Shown here in pieces: positions 5,668 to 11,920 of a DNA stretch of 12,881 nucleotides; the stretch's first letter is position 1; every line of letters starts with the position of its first letter. Both the position numbers and the translations under genes were made by a program. This DNA is from Sporomusa sp. Lineage in GTDB: Bacteria; Bacillota_C; Negativicutes; Sporomusales; Sporomusaceae. The stretch lies in assembly GCA_029256645.1 (NCBI GenBank), contig JAQSXM010000049.1:1-12881 (forward strand), read 5' to 3'. The notes beneath the pieces are model-generated. The model saw only the letters and a list, made by a program, of their open reading frames with translations. It was not told the DNA's origin and searched no databases.

Positions 5668-6339
5668 TTAAAAACATTTATTTTTTAGAATATAATATCT
5701 TTTCTCCCGCAAAACGTAATTCTTTGCAGTCAGTTCTGTGATCGACTGTGAGACCATTACCCTTGATGCACCCACTAAAGCGGCAATCTCCTGTTGGGTT
5801 AAAGGAATAGTGATACGGGTTCCCTCAGCGCAATCCTCACCATATTCACGCGCCAAACGTATCATCAATCCCAATATTTTCTCCTGCGTTGACTGTCGAT
5901 TGGCATCAGACACTTGCTCCCATACATGATAGAGGCGCTCATTCAGATTCCTGATAACCGCTAGTGCAAGGTCTGGTTCCTTTTTAACTAATTTTTCAAA
6001 TGTACACCGGTCAATACTGCAGACTTTAGCATCTTCCAACGCGATCGCAGTTGCCACTTGAATGGCATCCCGGCGGAATAATGCTGTTTCTCCCAGCATC
6101 TCACCAGTGCCTACGATCTGCAAAATTGTTTCATTACCGTCTTCAGTCATTCGCAGTAATTTAAAACTGCCCTCTTTGATCACGTAAATGCTGTCTGCCG
6201 CTTCCCCTTGCTGGAATAAAGCATGCCCTTTTCTAATCTGTTGTTTATTCGCAGCCCAGCAAATATGCTTGAAAAATCCCATACTTAATCCGGAAAATAG
6301 CGCACTATCACGTAAACATAAATGTCCTTTATTATTCAT
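5668..6339 (-). CDS. Crp/Fnr-family transcriptional regulator
   Basis: A full-length 223-residue regulator. The effector domain (about 15-130) shows LFQQGEAADSIYVIKEGSFKL and GEMLGETALF, followed by the dimerisation helix and a winged helix-turn-helix at 179-204 (TQQEIAALVGASRVMVSQSI). The Arg-Ser pair that holds the cAMP phosphate in Crp is missing (AIQVATA at 92-98), and there is no N-terminal Cys cluster like that of Fnr, so the signal is unknown. The recognition helix keeps one Arg (R193) but has Val where Crp has Glu, so a site other than TGTGA is expected. The gene is divergent from the DUF1638 gene, and a TGTTAA-N4-TTTACA site lies between them. GAGGA at 6353-6357 is rather far from the ATG. 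Confidence 0.92.
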   Translation of the reverse strand: MNNKGHLCLRDSALFSGLSMGFFKHICWAANKQQIRKGHALFQQGEAADSIYVIKEGSFKLLRMTEDGNETILQIVGTGEMLGETALFRRDAIQVATAIALEDAKVCSIDRCTFEKLVKKEPDLALAVIRNLNERLYHVWEQVSDANRQSTQEKILGLMIRLAREYGEDCAEGTRITIPLTQQEIAALVGASRVMVSQSITELTAKNYVLREKRYYILKNKCF

Positions 6340-6408
6340 AAAACACGTTCTATCCTCTACTATTTACTCTTGTTTTATTGCAAATTGATTTATAAATATT
6401 TTCTATCC

Positions 6409-6451
6409 TGTTAAATGGTTTACATCTTTAGCTGCAAATAAACTATATAAT
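6409..6451 (+). promoter_or_regulatory. Class II Crp/Fnr-type promoter of the DUF1638 gene
   Basis: The site TGTTAA-ATGG-TTTACA (6409-6424) is followed after exactly 21 bp by a perfect TATAAT (6446-6451). With transcription starting near 6458, the centre of the site is at -41.5, the standard place for class II activation by Crp/Fnr proteins. There is no good -35 hexamer at 17 bp, as expected for an activator-dependent promoter. Confidence 0.65.
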
Positions 6452-6532
6452 AAAATCAGAAAAATTAGTGAATATTCCCAAAGGTTTTAAATTCTATAAA
6501 ATCCCTACATATAACATTGGGAGGCAAATTAA

Positions 6533-7090
6533 ATGGCAAATAAACTACTGTGCTGCGAAATATTACGCAACGAAATTGAGCAGCTCCTACAAGGAAACAC
6601 GGTTAAAATTCAATACCTTGAAGCTGGTTTGCACGCAGATTTTAAAAAAATGGAACACGCTATCAAAGCTGGCCTGGAAGAAATGGGTAACAGTGATGAT
6701 GTGTTATTAGGTTTCGGAACAATGTGTCATCCGGGGATGGAGAATCTCGCTGCTGACTATGGCACAAACACATTACAAGCAAAAAACTGTATCGAAATGC
6801 TGCTGGGAGATCAATTAAAAGAGCTGGATGCCCAATCGAAAACCTTTTATATAACCAGTGGCTGGCTTGAAAACTGGCGCAAAATATTTATCGAGCAGCT
6901 TAAGTGGGACAGCATTGATGCTCGACAAAATTTCGGGTTTTATGACCGTATTCTTTTACTTGATACCGGCCTAATTCCGCTAGAGGATGAGCATATACTG
7001 GATTTTTTTGAGTATACACAGGTACCTATTGAGATTATGTCCATCGAACTGGATAACCTCAAGAAGTTGCTTTTTGCTAATCTTGATTAA
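6533..7090 (+). CDS. DUF1638 family protein
   Basis: A 185-residue cytoplasmic protein that fits DUF1638: KLLCCEILRNEIEQLL (4-19), YLEAGLHADFKKM (28-40), a VLLGFGTMCHPGME segment (57-70), KNCIEMLLGD (84-93) and the SGWLENW block (109-115). Conserved-looking Cys and His residues (C7, C8, H34, C65, H66, C86) suggest a metal or cofactor site, but no activity is established. Members occur in anaerobes, and I recall some near corrinoid methyltransferase genes; none is seen here. The ATG has GGGAGG (6519-6524) 8 bp upstream. The gene is alone in its transcript, is read from a promoter with a Crp/Fnr-type site, and ends at a strong terminator. Confidence 0.85.
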   Translation: MANKLLCCEILRNEIEQLLQGNTVKIQYLEAGLHADFKKMEHAIKAGLEEMGNSDDVLLGFGTMCHPGMENLAADYGTNTLQAKNCIEMLLGDQLKELDAQSKTFYITSGWLENWRKIFIEQLKWDSIDARQNFGFYDRILLLDTGLIPLEDEHILDFFEYTQVPIEIMSIELDNLKKLLFANLD

Positions 7091-7092
7091 CT

Positions 7093-7134
7093 AAAAGTAG
7101 CCTGCCGCATTCCTGGCAGGCTACTTTTCCTTTA
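7093..7134. terminator. Bidirectional terminator between the DUF1638 gene and an opposing small transcript
   Basis: A perfect 14-bp stem AAAAGTAGCCTGCC / GGCAGGCTACTTTT (7093-7106, 7115-7128) with an 8-nt loop. It is followed by TTTTCCTTT on the plus strand and ends in TTTTAG on the minus strand, so it can stop RNA from both sides. Confidence 0.88.
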
Positions 7135-7159
7135 TAAAAACAATTTGACAAACCAACAT
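7121..7159 (-). CDS. Possible 12-residue small ORF (or part of a small RNA)
   Basis: The frame MLVCQIVFIKEK begins at an ATG (7157-7159) that has an excellent GGGAGGT (7166-7172) 6 bp upstream, and its stop TAG lies in the terminator stem. It is too short to recognise. What makes it credible is its position: it lies directly behind a promoter of the same design as that of the DUF1638 gene (7199-7241) and before a strong terminator, giving a unit of about 105 nt. It could be a real small peptide, a leader peptide, the stub of a deleted gene, or a chance frame in a small RNA. Confidence 0.35.
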   Translation of the reverse strand: MLVCQIVFIKEK

Positions 7160-7198
7160 CTGAATACCTCCCATAAAATGATATAACCCTTCACCATC

Positions 7199-7241
7199 AT
7201 TTTATCTTATAAGGACGCAAAATTCTGTAAACTGCTTTACA
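7199..7241 (-). promoter_or_regulatory. Second class II Crp/Fnr-type promoter, facing the DUF1638 gene
   Basis: On the minus strand TGTAAA-GCAG-TTTACA (7226-7241), with perfectly paired half-sites, is followed after exactly 21 bp by TAAAAT (7199-7204). The geometry is the same as at 6409-6451 and places the site centre at -41.5 from a start near 7192. It reads into the small unit ending at 7093. Confidence 0.6.
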
Positions 7242-7260
7242 TATAAGACAAGTAATTACA

Positions 7261-7913
7261 TCAATGAGGTTGATTAAGGATTGTAATACGGTGTCCGTCA
7301 ATATGCACCAGTTTCTCCTTGCGTAATTCGCTTAATACATTAGTAACCATAACTCTTGATGCGTTAACAAGGCTGCCGATATCCTGGTGAGTTAAATCAA
7401 TACAAAGGGTTGAGCCTGCCGCTGTGGGAATACCGTATTTTTCAGCCAGCCTGTATAAGAGATCAATGATACGGCCTCTAACATCCATAAAGGCAATACG
7501 CGACAAATGCTCAGAATAGTTATTTGCTTTTTGGACCAATTGTTGAATAATCGCTAAAGAGGTCTGTGGGTTTTGTAAAAGTACAGAAAACAGTTCCTTA
7601 GTACAACAACAAATAAAGGTATCCTCCAAAGCCGTAGCATTCATAGTATGTATAGCATTCTCAAAAAACATGGACTCACCCAGAATATCTTCCGACTTAA
7701 ACAAGTCCAGCGTAAGTTCTTTACCGTCTTCAGAAGTTTTAAATAGCCTTACCCGCCATATTTGATTAAATAAATGCTATCTGCCGCTTCGCCTTCCCGA
7801 AAAATAAATTCATTTTTTTATGTTTTTTTCAGCGCCAACCTTCCGACTGCTTCCCGTTCAGCCGAGGTTAACGCAGAGAAAATCTCTAAGTCTTTCATAC
7901 ACTTTGTTTTCAC
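7261..7913 (-). pseudogene. Decayed Crp/Fnr-family regulator
   Basis: The C-terminal 147 codons (7261-7704) are open and encode the end of a Crp/Fnr protein with the helix-turn-helix THQDIGSLVNASRVMVTNVL. The N-terminal part is present but broken. From a GTG at 7911-7913 (preceded by AAAGGGG) the frame gives MKDLEIFSALTSAEREAV, then an in-frame TAA at 7818-7820 where a codon is expected, then KNEFIFREGEAADSIYLIKYG, and then a 1-bp deletion in the G run at 7751-7757 that shifts the frame. Rejoined, the protein aligns along its length with the intact regulator at 5668-6339, including GEAADSIY and SRVMV in the recognition helix. Two independent lesions argue for a pseudogene rather than a single sequencing error. 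Confidence 0.85.
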
Positions 7914-7990
7914 AAATTGCCCATCCCCTTTGTCTATCACTGGCTTACCTATCTTAATAGTCTGTTTTGCCTCTTTTTTGTTATCTTAGG

Positions 7991-8055
7991 TTCTATTTCC
8001 TGCTTGACCACTATCCCCCGCAACACCCGTAATCTTATCAAAACAGGAAATAGAA
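7991..8055. repeat. 12-bp perfect inverted repeat
   Basis: TTCTATTTCCTG (7991-8002) and CAGGAAATAGAA (8044-8055) flank 41 bp between the decayed regulator and the DUF2971 gene. No transposase or target duplication is seen; the meaning is unknown. Confidence 0.5.
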
Positions 8056-8086
8056 GCATCAACTTTGCATTACAGAAAGTGATGCT
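8055..8086 (-). terminator. Weak terminator-like hairpin after the DUF2971 gene
   Basis: Stem AGCATCA(A)CTTT / AAAGTGATGCT with a single-base bulge and a 9-nt loop, 33 bp after the stop codon. On the minus strand it is followed by TCTATTTCC, a poor T run. Confidence 0.45.
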
Positions 8087-8118
8087 CCCGTTGTAAAAAA
8101 CGTAGCTTTATTAGCGAA

Positions 8119-8961
8119 CTACTGTCCCTTGTCAAAATTCAACTTAAAGCCCATTTCATCTGGCTTTACCTGCAATAAGCGAACATGCTGAAACTGTGGT
8201 GCAGATGTTAGGCTAGTAATAATTTCTTTTAGCTCTGCTTGCATTCTACAGCCAAGGATGACCTCCTTGATTGCGGCAGCAGGAAACTGAAACAGATAGA
8301 CCGAAAAGGGTTGTGCGTGAATAATCTTATCAGCATCTTGAAGCGGACGTGCAATTCTCCATTCCTGCTCATATGCCCACTGGGTACTCTTTACCATGAA
8401 CAGTTCCACACCTGACATCTCAATTGGTAAAACAGGCCTACTCTCCCGGTACTCAACCTTTCGCAAATGACCAAGTTCATTATCAGGGCCTGCTTGCCGG
8501 CAGAAATAGGGATGCGTAGAATCAAAGCCAATAACATATCCTTCATGGCTAAACGCATAATGAGCCCACATCAGGAGATTATCCGGTTTTTCTGTTAAGG
8601 ATAAGATACCCAGTGTCTCATTAAATTTATTATCCAAGATTTTGCGAATCGCTGGGTTTACAAATTTCATCAGCCCTAAAACATTATTTGAACCTTCGAT
8701 TTTTCTTTGTCTGGTAAATTCCTGAACCTGGTTATATGGCACAGCGGGCCGACGCTCTGACGGTATATCCTCATATATTTTTCGAACTGCCTCTCGCACT
8801 ATTTCTTCAAGTATAGGTTGAGTATTTATTTTCTCAGATAGTTTGCTTATATATGGCTTGCATTCAAATGGATCGTTGAAGGCCCCAGGTTGTGTGTACC
8901 GAAGTAAGCACTCCTGTAAAACGTCGATTCTCCCTGGAGCAAGATATTTATATAATAACAC
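8119..8961 (-). CDS. DUF2971 family protein
   Basis: A 280-residue soluble protein with the DUF2971 pattern: LYKYLAPGRIDVL at the start, the hallmark FNDPFE (28-33), the core LSLTEKPDNLLMWAHYAFSH (120-139) followed by EGYVIGFD, a VEYRESRPVLP strand (169-179), and KSTQWAYEQEWRIA (191-204). The family has no established activity. The start is GTG (8959-8961); no in-frame ATG lies upstream, and the protein begins as family members do. GGAGG (8974-8978) is 12 bp away, which is long. A terminator-like hairpin (8988-9026) stands directly before the ribosome binding site, so expression may be attenuated. The gene is isolated among gene remnants, which suggests an accessory region. Confidence 0.82.
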   Translation of the reverse strand: MLLYKYLAPGRIDVLQECLLRYTQPGAFNDPFECKPYISKLSEKINTQPILEEIVREAVRKIYEDIPSERRPAVPYNQVQEFTRQRKIEGSNNVLGLMKFVNPAIRKILDNKFNETLGILSLTEKPDNLLMWAHYAFSHEGYVIGFDSTHPYFCRQAGPDNELGHLRKVEYRESRPVLPIEMSGVELFMVKSTQWAYEQEWRIARPLQDADKIIHAQPFSVYLFQFPAAAIKEVILGCRMQAELKEIITSLTSAPQFQHVRLLQVKPDEMGFKLNFDKGQ

Positions 8962-8980
8962 AACGACAGCACACCTCCAT

Positions 8981-9026
8981 AAAAATTAAGATACCAATAC
9001 CTATTTTCTTAGGATATTGGCATCTT
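8981..9026 (-). terminator. Terminator or attenuator hairpin just upstream of the DUF2971 gene
   Basis: A 12-bp stem AAGATGCCAATA / TATTGGTATCTT (one G-U pair on the minus strand, C-A on the plus), extended by CCT/AGG around an 8-nt loop, is followed by AATTTTT. It ends 20 bp before the GTG start. It may have ended the lost gene whose fragment lies at 9103-9228, or it may act as an attenuator. Confidence 0.65.
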
Positions 9027-9102
9027 CTCCGTAGTATATAAAGTATCCTGCTGTTTTTTTAGAATTATCTAAATAATACTAATTTTGGGGCTTCACCTTT
9101 AG

Positions 9103-9228
9103 TCAGTCAGTTTTATGATGATGTTTTAGCTTTAAATATCTTATCCATAATTTCTTTATATTATTTTTTTTGAAAGGTTTACAGACATAATCGGTTGCCC
9201 CTATGTCTAAAGCTTCTCTAATCAGAGA
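9103..9228 (-). pseudogene. Fragment of a response-regulator receiver domain
   Basis: A 41-codon stretch reads REALDIGATDYVCKPF and then a basic tail with three consecutive His, ending in TGA at 9103-9105. The pattern (ALxxGAxDYVxKPF) is the end of a CheY-like receiver domain, including the conserved Lys-Pro at the fifth strand. The frame is closed by TAG at 9229-9231, and the phosphorylated Asp region is absent, so this is a remnant. A short frame at 9292-9339 beginning MIPVLIF could be an earlier strand of the same domain, but this is uncertain. Confidence 0.6.
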
Positions 9229-9404
9229 CTAGTCTCATACCCCAGAGACCCCTTACAACTCCTGAAAATAATAAAAAGCACCTTATAGTTATTAGTGCTC
9301 AACAAATGCTTCTTGCTTAAAGATGAGAACTGGAATCATTACTATTTATAGAATATATCTAATTACATCACTTTTCTATTACTCTGCCAGTAAATTTTTC
9401 AGTC

Positions 9405-9446
9405 AAAAAAGAGTATCCCTCATCTATATGAGATAAGAATACTCTT
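9405..9446 (-). terminator. Terminator of the D-amino-acid operon
   Basis: The outer stem AAGAGTAT / ATACTCTT (9439-9446, 9409-9416) encloses an inner stem CTCAT / ATGAG, and six T follow on the minus strand (9405-9410). It lies about 150 bp after the M20 gene and is the first terminator seen downstream. Confidence 0.7.
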
Positions 9447-9480
9447 GAACTCAGTTCACAGTAATTATTTCAGTTTTGCT

Positions 9481-9549
9481 CTAAATTGCTTCTGCGTTGT
9501 AGTGCAATATAACAGCCACAGTTCTTTTACCATTAATTATATAATTCAT
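9481..9549 (-). CDS. Possible 22-residue ORF after the M20 gene
   Basis: The frame begins MNYIINGKRTVAV at an ATG (9547-9549) and ends at TAG (9481-9483). It lies between the M20 gene and the shared terminator, so it would be on the operon mRNA. GAGGAG lies about 13-18 bp upstream, but a small GGAGC/GCTCC hairpin occupies it. It is not recognised and may be chance or a remnant. Confidence 0.2.
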   Translation of the reverse strand: MNYIINGKRTVAVILHYNAEAI

Positions 9550-9595
9550 GGGAGCTATCCGCTCCTCACAAACTTCCTTTTCATGATTAAATTCG

Positions 9596-10708
9596 TTACC
9601 CTACCAAAGATTTATCAATAAGGTTTATAAGAATCCGCACTCCATAACCAAGTGCATCTATGTTAAACTGCATCGCAGGGTGATGCAAACCTGGTGTTAG
9701 ATCGGCGCCTAACCCGATATAACACGTTTTTAGTCCAGACTTTGACTGCTTATAAAAATGAAAATCCTCACCACCTGGGGTATGGATACCGGAAATTAGC
9801 CCTTCCGGCCCCAGGATTTCTTTGATAGCTTCTCCCGCCCTGTTAATAAGATCAACATCATATTCCGCAGCCGGGACAAATCCCCTAATCCGGGTAACCG
9901 CCGTAGCCCCGATCGTAGCTGCCGCTGCAACCACGGCCCGTTTGGTTTTCTCAGTCAATTCATCCATTATCTCATTATGCTGAGCCCTGAGGTCCAGGGC
10001 CAGCTCCGCCCGGTCCGGAACAGCGTTAAGTGCTTGCCCGCCAGCATGCAGTTTAGTGACCTTAACCGAAGCTGGCACAGTGGGGTTAACATGAATGGCG
10101 TTAACGGCATGTACCACAGCCGCAGCCGCATCAATAACATTGATCCCCAGGTGAGGCCTGGCCCCATGGGCGGCAACACCGCTAATTTCGGCCTCGATAA
10201 TGGCACTGGCGCCGTGGTAAAGGGCCGGGGTCGCCTGACCAAGCCGTGCTTCCTCAATCGGTCGCAAGTGAATACCCAAAAGCATATCCACGTCGGTTAC
10301 AGCCCCGGCCGCAATCATTTCTTGCGCCCCCCCTAAGGTTTCTTCAGCAGGCTGAAAGATTACCTTTAGTATCCCTTTGGAGATACCCTTGGCGGCAATA
10401 GCCTGGGCCACAGTCAGCACCATCGCCGAGTTGGCATCATGCCCGCAGGAATGAATAGCACTTTCCTGCCCCGCCACACAATGGGCCAAGGCATCCATAT
10501 CAGCCCGGATGGCCACTACCGGCCCGGTTTGTGAACCGGTTAATATGCCAATTACACCGGTCCCGCCGATTTGATCGGTAACCTTATATCCGGCTTGCCG
10601 CAAGCCTGCCGCCAAAAATGCAGCTGTCTGCTGCTCTGCAAAACCAAGTTCCGGCAGTTGGTGTAAAACCTCATAGTTTTCAATAACCTTAGACTCAATA
10701 TCCAGCAT
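9596..10708 (-). CDS. M20-family amidohydrolase (probable N-succinyl/N-acyl-L-amino acid hydrolase)
   Basis: A 370-residue enzyme from the ATG at 10706-10708, which has GAGGTGAT 3 bp before ACT-ATG; an ATG eight codons earlier lacks a binding site. It is a member of peptidase family M20D (aminoacylase/hippurate hydrolase type). Metal and catalytic motifs are RADMDAL (69-75), HSCGHD (C88, H90), FQPAEE (E122, E123), GIHLRP (H147), the dimerisation-domain AAHGARPH (179-186) and GLHHPAMQF (H342/H343). These enzymes hydrolyse the amide bond of N-acyl-L-amino acids. The substrate is assigned from context: it is the last gene of an operon with a racemase and a COG3375 transferase, so it probably removes the succinyl group from N-succinyl-L-amino acids. 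Other N-acyl groups remain possible. Confidence 0.85.
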   Translation of the reverse strand: MLDIESKVIENYEVLHQLPELGFAEQQTAAFLAAGLRQAGYKVTDQIGGTGVIGILTGSQTGPVVAIRADMDALAHCVAGQESAIHSCGHDANSAMVLTVAQAIAAKGISKGILKVIFQPAEETLGGAQEMIAAGAVTDVDMLLGIHLRPIEEARLGQATPALYHGASAIIEAEISGVAAHGARPHLGINVIDAAAAVVHAVNAIHVNPTVPASVKVTKLHAGGQALNAVPDRAELALDLRAQHNEIMDELTEKTKRAVVAAAATIGATAVTRIRGFVPAAEYDVDLINRAGEAIKEILGPEGLISGIHTPGGEDFHFYKQSKSGLKTCYIGLGADLTPGLHHPAMQFNIDALGYGVRILINLIDKSLVG

Positions 10709-10782
10709 AGTATCACCTCGCCCCAAATTCATAATGTTATATAGATGGATAACTTATTCAGTTACGCGCCCTATCCGGCCTA

Positions 10783-11910
10783 TTACATAGTTTCAGGGCG
10801 GAAGGTTTCGCTATATAATGTATATTTATCGATCCGGTCCCGGCGTAGCATATAGCCGATACCAGGACGGTCAGGGACATGAATAACACCATCATGAACG
10901 GTAACCTCGGGTTCAATCAGATCTTCTTCCCAATAGCGGCTGGAAGCAGCAGTGTCGCCAGGCAAAGTAAACCCGGCCAGGGTAGTAATGGCCACATTAT
11001 GAGCCCGGCCAATTCCCGATTCAAGCATACCGCCACACCAGACCGGTACCCCCTTACCCACACACAGGTCATGGATTGCTTTGGCCTCAGTAAGCCCCCC
11101 TACCCTGCCAATCTTAATATTAATGATCCGGCCACTACCCAATGCCAGCGCTTTACGTGCATCCTCTACCGAATGAATACTTTCGTCAAGACAAATAGGC
11201 GTCTGTAACTGCTTTTGCAATACCGCATGGTCAATGATGTCATCATGGGCCAAAGGCTGTTCAATCATCATCAGGTTATATTCATCCAGGGCGACCAAGC
11301 GGGCCGAATCGGCCAGTGTATAGGCCGAATTAGCATCAGCCATCAGCTGTATTGCCGGAAAGCGTCGTCTGACCGCGGCCACTATATCAACATCCCAGCC
11401 TGGTTTTATTTTTATTTTGATCCGTTTATAGCCTGCTGCAACATATTTTTCCACCTGAGCCAACAGCTTATCAACCGAACTTTCAATCCCCAGGCTAATA
11501 CCTACGTCAATAACAGCCCGCTCTCCCCCCAAAGCCCGGTACAACGGTATGTTTTCTGCCATAGCATAGAGGTCCCACACAGCCCCCTCAAGAGCGGCCT
11601 TGGCCATATAATTGCGACGGATATGACGGAAGATGCCGGCTACGTCCCGGGGATGGCCTGGCGTCTGCTGCCAGAGTAAAGGAATTAGAAATTCCTTAAG
11701 CATCAGCCACACTGTGCCCACAGTTTCTTCATTATAAAGTGGTGCTTTCATAGCTACCGCCTCGCCCCAGCCTGAACGCCCTTCCACATCTTTGACTTCC
11801 ACCAGAATAAAATCCTTATCCCACTCGGTCCCAAAACTTGTGGTAAACGGCGTCTTCATCCGCATCCGCATCGCACGTAAGGTAATAGCCGCTAATTGCA
11901 TTCTCATCAT
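10783..11910 (-). CDS. N-acylamino-acid racemase-like enzyme, enolase superfamily (NSAR/OSBS type)
   Basis: This 375-residue enzyme has the muconate-lactonising-enzyme fold. An N-terminal capping domain carries PFTTSFGT (21-28) and GWGEAVA; the barrel carries the catalytic KxK pair K165/K167 ([11 protein letters not shown]), the Mg ligands D192 (ADANSAY), E217 (IEQPL) and D242 (LDES), and the opposite catalytic lysine K266 ([10 protein letters not shown]). The KPGWD segment is typical of the N-succinylamino acid racemase/o-succinylbenzoate synthase group. No menaquinone gene is near, while the neighbours are a GNAT transferase (10-bp gap) and an M20 hydrolase, so racemisation of N-succinylamino acids is the best reading. 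AAGGATAGGG lies just before the tandem ATG codons and overlaps the end of the upstream gene, suggesting coupled translation. Confidence 0.88.
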   Translation of the reverse strand: MMRMQLAAITLRAMRMRMKTPFTTSFGTEWDKDFILVEVKDVEGRSGWGEAVAMKAPLYNEETVGTVWLMLKEFLIPLLWQQTPGHPRDVAGIFRHIRRNYMAKAALEGAVWDLYAMAENIPLYRALGGERAVIDVGISLGIESSVDKLLAQVEKYVAAGYKRIKIKIKPGWDVDIVAAVRRRFPAIQLMADANSAYTLADSARLVALDEYNLMMIEQPLAHDDIIDHAVLQKQLQTPICLDESIHSVEDARKALALGSGRIINIKIGRVGGLTEAKAIHDLCVGKGVPVWCGGMLESGIGRAHNVAITTLAGFTLPGDTAASSRYWEEDLIEPEVTVHDGVIHVPDRPGIGYMLRRDRIDKYTLYSETFRPETM

Positions 11911-11920
11911 CCCTATCCTT

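Larger units (their letters stand above)
8962..9595. other. Gene-poor stretch with remnants
   Basis: This 634-bp AT-rich stretch has no intact gene that I can support. It contains the hairpin before the DUF2971 gene, a palindrome-like element at 9059-9082 (10-bp arms, one mismatch), the receiver-domain fragment, a 12-bp palindrome GAGACTAGTCTC at 9225-9236, the terminator at 9405-9446, and a 22-codon frame at 9481-9549. Confidence 0.6.

Noticed and set aside
6468..6710. Plus-strand frame overlapping the DUF1638 start
   Set aside because: It is out of frame with the recognised DUF1638 protein, lacks a ribosome binding site and has a biased, basic composition.
7774..7989. Plus-strand frame of 71 codons
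   Set aside because: It is antisense to the N-terminal half of the decayed Crp/Fnr gene and has no ribosome binding site.
7991..8055. Insertion sequence ends
   Set aside because: Only 41 bp lie between the arms, with no transposase and no flanking target duplication.
9967..10336. Overlapping frames of 96 (minus) and 119 (plus) codons
   Set aside because: Both are shadows of the M20 hydrolase gene, whose metal-binding motifs lie in the chosen frame.
10879..11679. Long plus-strand frames of 109 and 154 codons
   Set aside because: They are complements of the racemase gene. GC-richer codon use there opens the opposite strand.
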